Below are positions 1 to 8,911 of a stretch of 64,000 nucleotides of DNA, one piece after another. Position 1 is the first letter of the stretch. Every line of letters begins with the position of its first letter. The notes below the pieces were generated by a model, which ran no database searches, had not been told where the DNA came from, and saw only the letters and a program-made list of their open reading frames with translations. The stretch spans positions 186,001 to 250,000 of the forward strand of contig NZ_ONZG01000008.1 of NCBI RefSeq assembly GCF_900302455.1. Reading direction: 5' to 3'. Source of the stretch: Falsiruegeria mediterranea M17 (GTDB lineage Bacteria; Pseudomonadota; Alphaproteobacteria; Rhodobacterales; Rhodobacteraceae). A program made the translations under genes and the position numbers.

Positions 1-705
1 GATGAAGGCATCGGGATCAACCTCGTCGGGGCCACAGTCCTGCTCGACCAGGTATTGATCCCAGACGCGGGTCAAAAAGGCGGGCTGATACGACATGGGC
101 TTGGGCGCCTTGTCGAACCGGCGGATCAATTCCTCGGTGTGGGCCTCGTCGCCCTTGATCCAGATCATCAGTGTGTGTCTCGACAGTTCGGACAGCAGCG
201 GGTCGTCGGGGTTATCGGCATCCACCCATTCACAGATCGACCCGCCGGTGTCGCAGATGAAATGCGGATAGCCATAGAGACGCTCGGCCCTGTCGCTGAA
301 GTATTCGGTGTCCAACAGGGCATGGGTTTCGGCCAGGCGGAACTGCTCTTGGCGTCGGTGATATTCACTGATCTCCAACCCGCCCTTCGCGGGGTCACCG
401 GGTTTTCCCAGATAGGTCGCCACAGGCGTCAGGTTCTCGAAAGAGATGTTTGACCCGATATAGATCGAATCGGACAGAAGCAGGTCGCGCAAAAATGGCA
501 CCTTCATCGCCTCGGCCTTGGCGTTGTCGGTGATGTATTCACCCATGTAGCGGGTGCCGATGCGGTAATCGATCGAGTAGTGGAACCAGTCGCCCGTATC
601 GCGCAGGATGTTCGAGACATAGGTCTTGCCCAGCCCCGACATGCCAAAAAACAGCACCTTTTTGCGCGCCGCCGCGCGCCAGTCCTGAGCCGAGCCGTAA
701 ATCAT
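1..705 (-). CDS. P-loop NTPase (ATPase), 3' end outside window
   Basis: The reading frame starts at the ATG at 705 and runs open for 235 codons off the left edge, so the C-terminus is missing. Near the N-terminus is a Walker A-type loop, FFGMSGLGKTYVS (about residues 19-31), after an Arg/Lys-rich stretch. No second motif is clear in the visible part. The loop is typical of small kinases or ATPases that bind nucleotide phosphate. I recall similar proteins annotated only as 'ATPase' in Roseobacter genomes; the substrate is unknown. An ATG at 719 hits a stop after five codons, so 705 is the better start. The next gene to the right, the DMT permease, lies on the same strand with its stop about 60 bp upstream of this start. 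Confidence 0.72.
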   Translation of the reverse strand, partial: MIYGSAQDWRAAARKKVLFFGMSGLGKTYVSNILRDTGDWFHYSIDYRIGTRYMGEYITDNAKAEAMKVPFLRDLLLSDSIYIGSNISFENLTPVATYLGKPGDPAKGGLEISEYHRRQEQFRLAETHALLDTEYFSDRAERLYGYPHFICDTGGSICEWVDADNPDDPLLSELSRHTLMIWIKGDEAHTEELIRRFDKAPKPMSYQPAFLTRVWDQYLVEQDCGPDEVDPDAFI

Positions 706-764
706 GTCCCGCCGTCCATCGTCCTAAGTCGTTGCGCCCTTGCTAGAGTGCAGGGCAGGCGGGG

Positions 765-1667
765 TCAATTGCGTGGGCGTCCAATCGTGCCATTCAGGAT
801 CAACAGACCCACCGCCAGCAGGGCAAACCCCACATAGGCCTGTGGCATCAGCGTCTCGCCCCGCACATATGCGCCCAGAACGATGGCCACGGGCGGGATT
901 ACGAGTGTAACCAGCATCAGGTTGCCGCTGCCCGCCATCGCCAACACACGGTAATAGAGCAGATAGGCCCCGGCTGTGGCGATGATCGCGTAGTATCCGA
1001 TGGCGGCCCAAGTGTCGGCTTGCAGCGACATGGAAACCGGGCCGTCTATCAGCAACGCGGCTGGCAGCAAGACGATGGTTGATCCGGTTAACATACCTGC
1101 TGCGGCCACCTGTGGGGGCAGATCGCCCAATTTGGCGCGGGCCCATGCGCTGGCCAATGCGTAAGAAAAAGTGCCTGCGATAATAGCGATTTGCGCGATG
1201 CTTTGAATGTTGAAGGTGGTAAAGTTCTGCAAGCCGATGGCCACGGCGACCCCCAGAAAACCCAACCCCACACCGATGATCTTGCGCGCGGTCAACCGCT
1301 CGTCGGCAAAGATCGCAGCCGCCACCAGAACGCCAAAAATCGCCGTGGCCGCATTCAGGATCGAGGTCAGCCCGGTTTCGATGTAAAGCTGCCCCCAGGC
1401 CATCAGGCCAAAGGGTATGACGTTGTTCAAAAGCCCCATCACCAGAAACGCACCCCAGATGCGCGGCGCGCGCGGGATGGGCAGCCGCATGGCAAAAATC
1501 ACACCCCACAGCACCAGCATTGCCCACCCTGTGCGATGCAGCACCGAGGTGATCACAGGCACCTCGTCCAGAGCAACGCGGATGGCTAAAAAGGAGCCGC
1601 CCCAGATCAGGGCCAGCAGGAACAACTCGGCCCAGGCGCGGGCGGACATGGATTTTTGCTCGGTCAT
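765..1667 (-). CDS. DMT-superfamily (EamA) permease
   Basis: A 300-residue integral membrane protein with ten predicted hydrophobic segments in two EamA halves, the usual 10-TM drug/metabolite transporter layout. The first helix carries FLLALIWGGSFLAIR, and the second half ends in a helix with GLLILNGTIGRPRN. Such permeases export or import small metabolites; the substrate cannot be told. I place the start at the ATG at 1667 (MTEQKSM), with an AAAGG a little upstream. The frame stays open for another 137 codons upstream, but those codons encode the tail of a decayed FadL-type porin, so the upstream part is not the N-terminus of this permease. Loss of the porin's stop has left the two frames continuous. 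Confidence 0.85.
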   Translation of the reverse strand: MTEQKSMSARAWAELFLLALIWGGSFLAIRVALDEVPVITSVLHRTGWAMLVLWGVIFAMRLPIPRAPRIWGAFLVMGLLNNVIPFGLMAWGQLYIETGLTSILNAATAIFGVLVAAAIFADERLTARKIIGVGLGFLGVAVAIGLQNFTTFNIQSIAQIAIIAGTFSYALASAWARAKLGDLPPQVAAAGMLTGSTIVLLPAALLIDGPVSMSLQADTWAAIGYYAIIATAGAYLLYYRVLAMAGSGNLMLVTLVIPPVAIVLGAYVRGETLMPQAYVGFALLAVGLLILNGTIGRPRN

Positions 1668-1740
1668 ATCCGGCACATTGACCTTTCGCAAGCTCCGGTG
1701 CGACCCGAAACTTGCGCTTTTGGATGGCGACGTTGAGATT

Positions 1741-2366
1741 AACGCATAAGTCATTTGCAACCCGACACACCACGCGCTGTTGCCAGTGAAGCGCGCGCCG
1801 TTGTTGGTGATTGCGTCGCCCAGATCGGTGTAGCACACGCCGCCCGTGATTTTGGCCTTCTCCAGCGAATAGGTGCCGCCCAGGCCCACGCTCCAGAACC
1901 CGTCCGTCGTACCCAGATCCGATTGGGTCGACCCGGTCGAGGATTCATATCCAAGGGTCAAGGCACCGGAAAATGCCTCGCTGAATTTGCGCCCAATGCC
2001 AAGGGTATAGGTGAAGGTGTCGTCGTCGTAATCCACCAGGTTGTTGGCCGAGGGAAAGTTTGGCGGGTGGTAGACCAATTGCGGCCAGTCCGCTCAACGC
2101 ACACTACCAAACAGCAACGTGTCGGGGGCGATACCGGTTTGAAAGTCCAGGTTGACCGACTGCGGCGTTTCGATGGTCGAAGATGCCGGCACTGTCACCA
2201 GGGTACCTGCCGGAACAGGGGGCGGCCGGTTCAGGCTTTCACTTTCTGAGAGGGTGTGTTCGATAGCCGAGTTATAGGTCAGCGATATACGGGCCGCGAT
2301 GTCCGGCCGCTCCCATGCGACGCCCAGAACATAGCCGAAATCCACCGGTGCATCCGTGGTCACGTC
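1741..2366 (-). pseudogene. fadL/OmpP1-type outer-membrane porin remnant
   Basis: Conceptual translation gives the C-terminal half of a FadL-like long-chain fatty-acid porin: WERPDIAARISLTYNSAIEH, then LFGSVR, a TGA stop (2094-2096), ADWPQL, and YTLGIGRKFSEAFSGALTLG up to WCVGLQMTYAL. The residue at the stop is a Trp in the family pattern (VRWADW), so a TGG-to-TGA change explains it. The gene is also cut at its 5' side: only about 208 codons remain, against roughly 370-450 in family members, and the remnant begins about 20 bp after the neighbouring permease stop. No stop is left at its 3' end. Truncation plus nonsense plus stop loss make function very unlikely. Confidence 0.85.
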
Positions 2367-2385
2367 TCACAGCTGTGAGAAGCCG

Positions 2386-3261
2386 TTACCGGGGGCGACG
2401 GGTCTCGCCATAGATGTTCAGATAGTTGCCGCCAAAGATCACCACGGCCCCCACCAGCACCCACATGTCCAGTGGCTCGCCATACATCAGCATCCCGATG
2501 ATGGCGATGACCGGCAGGCGGACAAAATCGAACGGGACAACCACCGTGGCAGGGGCAATCGCCAGCGCATTGGTGATGCAGAAGTGCGCCAACAACCCGG
2601 CAAGGCCAATGACCACCAGCCAGGGGGCGGTCTGGGCGTCGGGCAGCGCGATGTCACCATCAAAGCCTGAAGCGACAAGGCCCAATCCAAGCTGGATCAC
2701 CGTGAGCCAGAACAGGATGCAGCCAATGGCCTCGGTCTTGGTCAGGTGTTTGGTGGTCATGATGGTGAAGGCAAAGAAGATGGCCGAGCTTGCGGCGGCG
2801 ATCAGGCCGGGGCTGATGGTCTCGGGGCTGGGGCGCGCCACGATCAGGATGCCCGCAAAGCCCAGGATGGCAGCCCAAACCCGGATCTGCGTCAGCCGTT
2901 CCCCCAGAACCAGCGGCGACAGCACGATCACCCACAGCGGCGTTGTGAACTCCAACGCAAAGACCTGCGCCAGCGGGATCACGGTGACCGCATAAAACCA
3001 CAGGTTCTGACCAGTGAAATGCGCCGCGTTGCGAAACAGCTGCAACCCCATCGACCTGGTGGTGACCTGTGCCCAGTTGCGCGTGACGGTCAGCACCAGA
3101 ATGACGATCACCACACCCACCAGGCTGCGGTACATCATCGTCTCAAACGTATCGAGCGCGATGGACACCTCGCGCCCGGCAACAGCCATGGCCGAGAACG
3201 ATCCGATGGCGCCGGTCATCCAAAGTGCTGCTTTGGCGATCTGAGTGGGGGGCTGCTCCAT
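2386..3261 (-). CDS. DMT-superfamily (EamA) permease
   Basis: A 291-residue polytopic membrane protein with about ten hydrophobic segments. Typical EamA features are RSLVGVVIVILVL in the first half, FTTPLWVIVLSPLVLGERLT at the end of the first domain, and a last helix followed by GGNYLNIYGETRRPR. The substrate is unknown. I chose the ATG at 3261; a GTG at 3267 is also in frame, and neither has a strong ribosome-binding site. It is the second DMT permease in 2.5 kb on the same strand. The two are divergent in sequence, so they do not look like a recent tandem duplication. The fadL remnant lies between them. Confidence 0.85.
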   Translation of the reverse strand: MEQPPTQIAKAALWMTGAIGSFSAMAVAGREVSIALDTFETMMYRSLVGVVIVILVLTVTRNWAQVTTRSMGLQLFRNAAHFTGQNLWFYAVTVIPLAQVFALEFTTPLWVIVLSPLVLGERLTQIRVWAAILGFAGILIVARPSPETISPGLIAAASSAIFFAFTIMTTKHLTKTEAIGCILFWLTVIQLGLGLVASGFDGDIALPDAQTAPWLVVIGLAGLLAHFCITNALAIAPATVVVPFDFVRLPVIAIIGMLMYGEPLDMWVLVGAVVIFGGNYLNIYGETRRPR

Positions 3262-3383
3262 GCGCACACGAACGCCGAATGCGTCCGCCCCGTCAACCCG
3301 GATTGTTCACTTATCAACCACTTGTTTCAGTCCCCGGCTTGGATACAGTCAGGGTAGTTGACGATTAATTTGTTGGAGAACCC

Positions 3384-3779
3384 ATGTACAAAGCTCTTTT
3401 TGGCGCTGCCATGGCGGCATTCCTTTCCACGCCCGCAGCAGCCGAGTTTAAGTTTTCATTCGATTGGTCGGGGCTCAAGCTCTGCACCACGGGCAGTCCC
3501 AACACGGTGGCCAATCCGCGGTTCAAGGTTTCTGGCCTGCCTGCGGGAACCACGGCGGTGTAATTCAAGCTCAAGGATCTGGATGTGCCTGGCTACAACC
3601 ACGGCGGCGGCTGGGTCAAGATCAGCCAGGACGGCACGGTCCCGGCCAACAGCTTCAAATACAAAAGCCCGTGCCCGCCAAATGGCAAGCACACCTATGA
3701 ATGGACCGCCACGGCGCGCACCAAGAAGGGCGGCAAAAAACTTGCCGTGGCCAAGGCGCGCCGCAAGTATCCGGAATAA
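3384..3779 (+). pseudogene. Small secreted protein gene with internal stop
   Basis: From the ATG at 3384, preceded by GGAGA at 3375, the frame encodes a signal peptide (MYKALFGAAMAAFLSTPAAA) and a mature domain starting EFKFSFDWSGLKLC. It meets TAA at 3561-3563 (codon 60). The same frame then continues to 3779 with KDLDVPGYNHGGGWVKIS and SPCPPNGKHTYEWTATA. The intact product would be about 131 residues. The D-x-D-x-P plus His-Gly pattern recalls PEBP/YbhB-like proteins, but this is only a resemblance. A single CAA-to-TAA change could have made the stop. Translation of the second part alone would lack a signal peptide. A sequencing error cannot be excluded. Confidence 0.7.
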
Positions 3780-3843
3780 CCGGTCACCTTTCTACTCCAC
3801 ATTTGGGGCACCGGTGACCGGTTTGCCGAGAGGAGGGAAGAGA

Positions 3844-4767
3844 ATGAGGTCGATCGAACAACGCTGGAAACAGGTGGTTTTCCCGGCGCAGGGGATGGCC
3901 CTGTCCTTGCTGATTGCGTCGGGATCGGGTGTCGTCGCACAGGATGTGTCCAACCGTGACCTGGCCGACATCACACCCAATATCGGCCTGCCAAGGTCAT
4001 CGGACGGGGTGACGGCTGAGTTGCTGTCCGCATTCCACGGTCTCGACTCACTTCCCTTGATCGCCAACGTGATTTGTCGCGGTGGATGGGGCAAAGGCGG
4101 TATGCCCGTCATCTTTGCCACCGAGGTCGATCTGGACACCCTTCAGGCCGGTGATTTTCAAGTCACGCGGCAATCTGGCGAAACCAGACCCTTGCACTGC
4201 GTCTCTGTCCTGCCTGCGGTTGATCCGGGTGAGTTGCGGACTGTGCTGTTGATCGGTGATCTGGGCCCCTCTGATAGCGATCCGCCTGTCACGGTCGAGG
4301 TGATCGGACATCTGCATTCGATAGACGGAACCTTGGACTACCAAGGGGCGCAGGTCGCAGTGACGCCGCTTGCGGACGGCCCATCGTTGGTGCTGGCCCA
4401 ATCGGTCAAGGATTGGACACTGGTGGGCGAACTTGGACCCCGCCGTGTGCGTGGCAGCCTGTGCCCCAAGGACACCGTGTTGGCGGTTCGTGTGACGTGG
4501 GCCGGGGGCGTGACCCTGGCCAATGGGGATGAGCCGGGCGAGGCCGAGCGTCAACTTTATCGTGTGACCGTAGAAGACGACGCAGGAGCGCAGCGCGACA
4601 TCACGCCAGCCGCCCTTGCCGATCTGGGAGACGGCGATAACAATCACATGCTGTGCCTGGATACGACCAATCGCGTGCTGTCAGTCAGTTTTCCGGCTGG
4701 AATTCTTGTGGATCCAAACAAGGATTTGAACCCGGCAACAACAGTAGAAGTGGACGCCCCCAATTGA
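3844..4767 (+). CDS. Secreted protein of unknown function
   Basis: A 307-residue protein. Its N-terminus, MRSIEQRWKQVVF followed by MALSLLIASGSGVVAQD, looks like a Sec signal peptide cleaved after VVA-Q. I recognise no known domain. Visible features are a Gly-rich segment (CRGGWGKGGMPVIFATEV) and many Asp/Val-rich beta-like segments such as RTVLLIGDLGPSDSDPPVTV. Cysteines are few and spaced, which suits an envelope protein. The start at 3844 has an AGGAGG about 10 bp upstream, so the longer open frame to its left (from 3358) is not used. It follows the broken gene at 3384-3779 and ends at a terminator hairpin. Confidence 0.75.
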   Translation: MRSIEQRWKQVVFPAQGMALSLLIASGSGVVAQDVSNRDLADITPNIGLPRSSDGVTAELLSAFHGLDSLPLIANVICRGGWGKGGMPVIFATEVDLDTLQAGDFQVTRQSGETRPLHCVSVLPAVDPGELRTVLLIGDLGPSDSDPPVTVEVIGHLHSIDGTLDYQGAQVAVTPLADGPSLVLAQSVKDWTLVGELGPRRVRGSLCPKDTVLAVRVTWAGGVTLANGDEPGEAERQLYRVTVEDDAGAQRDITPAALADLGDGDNNHMLCLDTTNRVLSVSFPAGILVDPNKDLNPATTVEVDAPN

Positions 4768-4768
4768 A

Positions 4769-4798
4769 AAAGCCGGACCACCCTGGTGATCCGGCTTT
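4769..4798. terminator. Bidirectional intrinsic terminator candidate
   Basis: AAAGCCGGA (4769-4777) is complementary to TCCGGCTTT (4790-4798), with a 12-nt loop. It sits between two convergent genes, 2 bp after the stop at 4767 and about 25 bp beyond the guaA stop, and could serve both strands. Confidence 0.7.
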
Positions 4799-4822
4799 GA
4801 TATCAATGCAGATTGATCCGCA

Positions 4823-6382
4823 TTATTCCCATTCGATCGTGCCCGGAGGTTTCGAGGTGATGTCATAGGTGCAGCGGTTGATGCCCTTGACTTCGTTGAT
4901 GATCCGGGTGGCGGTCTCGCCCAGGAATTCGTGGCTGAATGGATAATAATCCGCTGTCATGCCGTCGACCGAGGTGACCGCGCGCAGGGCGCAGGCAAAA
5001 TCATAGGTCCGGCCATCCCCCATCACACCGACGGTGCGCACGGGCAGGATCGCAACAAAAGCCTGCCAGATATCGTCATACAGGCCATGTTTGCGGATCT
5101 GGTCGATGTAGACAGCATCCGCCTCGCGCAGGATCTCTAGCTTTTCGCGGGTGATCTCGCCGGGGCAACGGATCGCCAGACCCGGTCCGGGGAAGGGATG
5201 GCGGCCGATGAACGATTGCGGCAGACCCAGCTCGCGGCCTAGCGCGCGGACCTCATCCTTGAACAGCTCGCGCAGCGGCTCGACCAGTTTCAGGCCCATT
5301 TTCTCTGGCAGACCGCCCACATTGTGGTGCGATTTGATGGTGACCGAAGGGCCACCGCTGAAGGACACCGATTCGATGACGTCCGGGTAGAGCGTCCCTT
5401 GCGCCAGGAATTCGGCGCCGTCGATGGTGTCGGCGTGTTTCTGGAACACGTCTATGAACAGTTTGCCGATGATCTTACGCTTGGTTTCCGGGTCGGATTG
5501 CCCATCCAGCTCGCCTAGGAATAGGTCCGACTCATCCGCATGAATCAGCTGAATGTTGTAATTGTCTCGGAACATGCCGACGACTTCTTCGGCCTCGTTC
5601 TTGCGCAGCAAACCGTGATCGACAAACACGCAAGTCAGCTGATCGCCAATCGCTTCGTGAATCAAGATTGCCGCGACCGAACTGTCGACTCCGCCCGACA
5701 GACCACAGATGACCTTTTTGTCGCCCACCTGATCGCGGATCGCCTGGATCATCTGCTCGCGATAAGCACCCATGGTCCAATCGCCCGAGAAACCGGCCAG
5801 TTTCACAAAGTTCTCATAGAGCTTTGCGCCGTTGGGCGTGTGGTGCACCTCGGGGTGGAACTGAACCGCATAGAAATGGCGGCTGGTGTCCGCGGTGATC
5901 GCAAAGGGCGCATTGGGCGAGGTGCCGTAAACCTCAAATCCCGGAGCGATTTCAGAGACATGATCGCCGTGGCTCATCCAGACCTGCTCGTCGCCGTCTG
6001 CAAACCAGCCGTCCAGAATGTCCAACTTGCTGCTCGGCGTGACATAGGCGCGGCCAAACTCGGCGGTGCCGTGGCCGCTTTCGACCTTGCCGCCCAGTTG
6101 GGTCATCATCGTCTGCTGACCATAGCAAATGCCCAGGATCGGTACGCCATAGTCGAAAATCTCTTGCGGCGCGCGCGGGGACCCCTCGCGGGTCACGCTG
6201 TCGGGGCCACCCGAAAAGATCACGGCCTTCGGCGCCATCTCGCGCACAAAGTCCATCGTCACTTTCTGATAGGGGTGGATTTCGCAATAGACGTTCAGCT
6301 CGCGCAGGCGGCGCGCAATAAGCTGCGTGACCTGGCTGCCAAAGTCGATGATCAAAAGGCGGTCGTGGGATGTCTGGCTCAT
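4823..6382 (-). CDS. guaA: GMP synthase (glutamine-hydrolysing)
   Basis: Cytosolic enzyme of purine synthesis that converts XMP, ATP and glutamine to GMP. The 519-residue length matches the family. The N-terminal class I amidotransferase domain has the nucleophile Cys in GICYGQQ and the His/Glu in FHPEVHHT. The ATP-pyrophosphatase domain follows with the PP-loop SGGVDSS, then the dimerisation domain ending in [16 protein letters not shown] chose the ATG at 6382 ([15 protein letters not shown]); the frame extends 12 codons further but without support. It is monocistronic here, convergent with the secreted-protein gene on its left and divergent from the acetyltransferase on its right. Confidence 0.97.
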   Translation of the reverse strand: MSQTSHDRLLIIDFGSQVTQLIARRLRELNVYCEIHPYQKVTMDFVREMAPKAVIFSGGPDSVTREGSPRAPQEIFDYGVPILGICYGQQTMMTQLGGKVESGHGTAEFGRAYVTPSSKLDILDGWFADGDEQVWMSHGDHVSEIAPGFEVYGTSPNAPFAITADTSRHFYAVQFHPEVHHTPNGAKLYENFVKLAGFSGDWTMGAYREQMIQAIRDQVGDKKVICGLSGGVDSSVAAILIHEAIGDQLTCVFVDHGLLRKNEAEEVVGMFRDNYNIQLIHADESDLFLGELDGQSDPETKRKIIGKLFIDVFQKHADTIDGAEFLAQGTLYPDVIESVSFSGGPSVTIKSHHNVGGLPEKMGLKLVEPLRELFKDEVRALGRELGLPQSFIGRHPFPGPGLAIRCPGEITREKLEILREADAVYIDQIRKHGLYDDIWQAFVAILPVRTVGVMGDGRTYDFACALRAVTSVDGMTADYYPFSHEFLGETATRIINEVKGINRCTYDITSKPPGTIEWE

Positions 6383-6469
6383 GCGATGGCTCTTAGGTTG
6401 CAGCGGTGTTTTGTGCAAGGGTATTCAGGGGGCCTTGGGGTGAAATGAACACTGCAGAAGGGTTTCGAA

Positions 6470-6901
6470 ATGATCATGTTGCGCCCAGCAAAGCCAGAAG
6501 ATGTCGTTGCAATAGAATCCTGCCTGTCCGCGGCCTATGCCACGGCGCGCGCCGAGTTGTCGGACCTGCCGGATGTGACCGGCGGCATAGCCAGCGATGT
6601 CGCGGACAACCTGGTGTTTGCAGCTGAACAAGGCACCGCGCTGGTTGGGGTCATTGTATTGGTGGAGCGCGGAGATGTGTTGTTGATCGCAAACCTTGGC
6701 GTCGATCCAAGCCATGGGGGGCAGGGGATTGGTGGACGGTTGTTGGACTTGGCAGAAGATGAGGCGCGCAAATTGGACTGCCGTGAGTTGCAACTGCGCA
6801 CGCACGCCGGGTTGACGGCCACCCGTTCGATGTACCTGCACCTGGGTTGGACCGAGATCGAGCAGTCCGGCAACGTGGTTTCGATGCGCAAACCGCTTTG
6901 A
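6470..6901 (+). CDS. GNAT-family N-acetyltransferase
   Basis: A 143-residue single-domain protein. It has the GNAT N-terminal strand (MLRPAKPEDVVAIESCLSAAY) and the acetyl-CoA pyrophosphate-binding motif A in LGVDPSHGGQGIGGRLLDLAE (Q/R-x-x-G-x-G/A type). The late TRSMYLHLGWTEIEQ segment matches motif B. These enzymes move an acetyl group from acetyl-CoA to an amine; the acceptor is unknown. The start at 6470 has GAAGGG seven bases upstream; a second ATG two codons on (6476) is possible. The gene is divergent from guaA and lies in front of the MttB-family gene with about 135 bp between them. Confidence 0.85.
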   Translation: MIMLRPAKPEDVVAIESCLSAAYATARAELSDLPDVTGGIASDVADNLVFAAEQGTALVGVIVLVERGDVLLIANLGVDPSHGGQGIGGRLLDLAEDEARKLDCRELQLRTHAGLTATRSMYLHLGWTEIEQSGNVVSMRKPL

Positions 6902-6935
6902 TTGGTTCGGCCTGTCGCTTTGCTGTTCAAAACAT

Positions 6936-7001
6936 GTCGCTTTTACCTCTTAAGCGACGCTCCAGACAATCGGACGACACTTCATGTACGGTAACAAGTG
7001 T
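6936..7001. promoter_or_regulatory. Two dyads upstream of the mttB-like gene
   Basis: GTCGCTT (6936-6942) mirrors AAGCGAC (6952-6958), and ACACTT (6977-6982) mirrors AAGTGT (6996-7001). The arms and spacing suit operator sites for a dimeric regulator of the gene starting at 7038. No regulator is encoded next door. This is pattern evidence only. Confidence 0.35.
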
Positions 7002-7037
7002 ACCAACGTGAACACTATCTATCCCGGGGATATTCCT

Positions 7038-8582
7038 ATGGCAGAGGCAAACACACGGCGCAGATCTCGTGGTGGCGGTGGGGCCGCCCGTCGCGCCGAG
7101 CGTACAGCGGTCAAAATCGAAACCGCCAAATACATCGAGCGCAACATCCCGAACTTCGAGGTTCTCTCCGAGGAAGCGCTGGATATCATCGAGGCCAACG
7201 CCGAAACCATCCTGGAAGAGGTCGGCGTCAACTTTGTCGACAATCCGCCCGCGCTGGAACGCTGGCGCGCAGCTGGTGCCGACATCGACGGCGAACGTGT
7301 GCGCATCCCACGTGGTCTGGCCCGCGAGTTGATCAAAACCGCACCCAGCCAATTCACCCAGCACGCCCGCAACCCGGAAAAATCCGTGGTCATCGGCGGT
7401 AAGAACATGGTTCTGGCCCCAGTCTATGGTCCGCCCTTTGTGCGCGATGCCCAAGGTGGCCGTCGTTATGCGACCATGGATGATTTCCAGAAGTTCGTGA
7501 AGCTGGGCTACATGTCGAAATGGCTGCACCATTCGGGCGGTACCGTATGTGAACCCACGGATATTCCGGTGAACAAACGTCACCTGGATATGCTGCTGGC
7601 CCACATGACCCTGTCGGACAAGCCGTTCATGGGTTCGGTGACCGAACCCAGCCGGGCGCAGGATTCGGTTGAAATGTGCGAGATTCTGTTCGGTAAAGAG
7701 TTCGTTCAGGAAAACACCGTGATGACCTCGCTCATCAACATCAACTCGCCAATGACCTTCGACGACGTGATGATGGGCGCGATGGAGGTGTACGCCAAAA
7801 ACAATCAAGCCTGTATCGTTTCGCCCTTTATCGTGGGCGGCGCCATGGCGCCAGTCTCAGTCGCTGGAACGCTGACACAGGTGATGGCGGAATGTCTGGC
7901 GGGTATCGCGTACAACCAACTGTGCCGCCCCGGTGCGCCGGTGATCATGGGCGCGATGGTGACCTCGATCGACATGAACTCAGGCGCGCCGACCTTTGGC
8001 ACACCTGAGGCGTCGCACATCACCTATGGCGCAGGCCAACTGGCCCGTCGTCTGGGGCTGCCATACCGCTCGGCCGGATCGTTCTGCGGCTCGAAACTGC
8101 CGGACGCGCAGGCGGCGTATGAAACCTCGAACTCGCTTAACATGGGGCTGCTGTCCGGTGTGAACTTCATGCTGCATTCCTGCGGCTGGCTCGAAGGTGG
8201 TCTGGTGTCTGACTTCGAGAAGTTTGTGATGGACGCCGATCAATTGGGTGTGCTGCACGGCTTGGCCAAAGGTGTCGAGATCGACGAGAACGCGCAGGCG
8301 ATGGACGCCATCCGCGAAGTTGGTCCCGGTGGTCACTATTTGGGGTGCGCACACACGCAAGCCAACTTTAAGGACGCGTTCTGGAAAACCGAGGTGCTCG
8401 ATTACAAACCGTTCGAGACCTGGGAAGAAGAGGGCGCGCGCGACACCCGTACCCTGGCCACGCAACGCGTTGAACATTTGTTGGCCAACTACCAGCAGCC
8501 GCACCTTGACCCGGAAATCGCGGGCAAACTGGCGGCTTACGTGGCCGAGAAAAAGGCTTCGATGCCCGACGCCTTCATCTAA
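7038..8582 (+). CDS. MttB-superfamily (trimethylamine-type) methyltransferase, non-pyrrolysine
   Basis: A 514-residue protein of the MttB (COG5598) superfamily. Members move a methyl group from a quaternary or tertiary amine to a cobalamin-carrying corrinoid protein. After a basic N-terminus (NTRRRSRGGGGAARRAER) comes the conserved start NFEVLSEEALDIIEANAETI, then long TIM-barrel segments such as HHSGGTVCEPTDIPVNKRH and GAMVTSIDMNSGAPTFGTPE. The frame is continuous with no internal TAG, so pyrrolysine is not used; relatives of this kind act on substrates such as glycine betaine. ATG 7038 has GGGGA just upstream and is preferred over 6984. No corrinoid protein is adjacent, so the partner must be elsewhere. 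Confidence 0.85.
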   Translation: MAEANTRRRSRGGGGAARRAERTAVKIETAKYIERNIPNFEVLSEEALDIIEANAETILEEVGVNFVDNPPALERWRAAGADIDGERVRIPRGLARELIKTAPSQFTQHARNPEKSVVIGGKNMVLAPVYGPPFVRDAQGGRRYATMDDFQKFVKLGYMSKWLHHSGGTVCEPTDIPVNKRHLDMLLAHMTLSDKPFMGSVTEPSRAQDSVEMCEILFGKEFVQENTVMTSLININSPMTFDDVMMGAMEVYAKNNQACIVSPFIVGGAMAPVSVAGTLTQVMAECLAGIAYNQLCRPGAPVIMGAMVTSIDMNSGAPTFGTPEASHITYGAGQLARRLGLPYRSAGSFCGSKLPDAQAAYETSNSLNMGLLSGVNFMLHSCGWLEGGLVSDFEKFVMDADQLGVLHGLAKGVEIDENAQAMDAIREVGPGGHYLGCAHTQANFKDAFWKTEVLDYKPFETWEEEGARDTRTLATQRVEHLLANYQQPHLDPEIAGKLAAYVAEKKASMPDAFI

Positions 8583-8591
8583 CGGTGTAAT

Positions 8592-8609
8592 GCGGGGCTT
8601 TGCCCCCGC
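8592..8609. terminator. Intergenic hairpin between convergent genes
   Basis: GCGGGG (8592-8597) pairs with CCCCGC (8604-8609) around a six-base loop, 10 bp after the methyltransferase stop. There is no clear T-tract, so termination is only likely. Confidence 0.5.
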
Positions 8610-8611
8610 TC

Positions 8612-8911
8612 TCAAGCAACAGGCGTTGCGCGGTTGGCCTGGACCAGCTGCGCCTCGCCCATCATGGCGATCAGCACGTCCAGATGCCGAGATAGGGAAT
8701 ATCCGGCATCATCCTCGCGACGTTGCTCATCCAGTGCGCGCTCTACCTCCATCAACCGCATCAGTGCTGCCGCCGGGCGCGGAAGGGATCCATAGCCCAA
8801 GATCCGCTGCAGGTGACGGTTGCGATTGTATTCCTGTGCCCCATGGCGAGCGGCCCGGATCAACAGTCGTGGGCGGCGGATGGTAGAAATCATCGTCATC
8901 AGATCTTGCAT
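8612..8911 (-). CDS. Small conserved protein, DUF6477-like
   Basis: A 99-residue basic protein. After MQDLMTMISTIRRPRLLIRA it has an Arg-rich helical stretch (RHGAQEYNRNRHLQRILGYG), then PRPAAALMRLMEVERALDEQ and a C-terminus with HLDVLIAMMGEAQLVQ. The N-terminal RRPRLLIRAAR pattern is what I associate with a small Rhodobacterales family, DUF6477, of unknown function. ATG 8911 has GAGG six bases upstream and is a better start than the ATG 15 codons further out. It has no signal peptide or membrane helix, so it is probably cytosolic. It is convergent with the methyltransferase gene. Confidence 0.75.
   Translation of the reverse strand: MQDLMTMISTIRRPRLLIRAARHGAQEYNRNRHLQRILGYGSLPRPAAALMRLMEVERALDEQRREDDAGYSLSRHLDVLIAMMGEAQLVQANRATPVA

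Noticed and set aside
765-2078. A 437-codon frame reading as a porin-permease fusion protein
   Set aside because: Its first part is a decayed fadL tail with a nonsense codon just upstream; the permease has its own start at 1667.
3358-4767. A 469-codon frame covering the secreted protein
   Set aside because: The left part overlaps the broken gene at 3384 in another frame; the AGGAGG and signal peptide support a start at 3844.
7038-8582. Possible pyrrolysine-encoding amber codon in the MttB-like gene
   Set aside because: The reading frame is continuous without an internal TAG.
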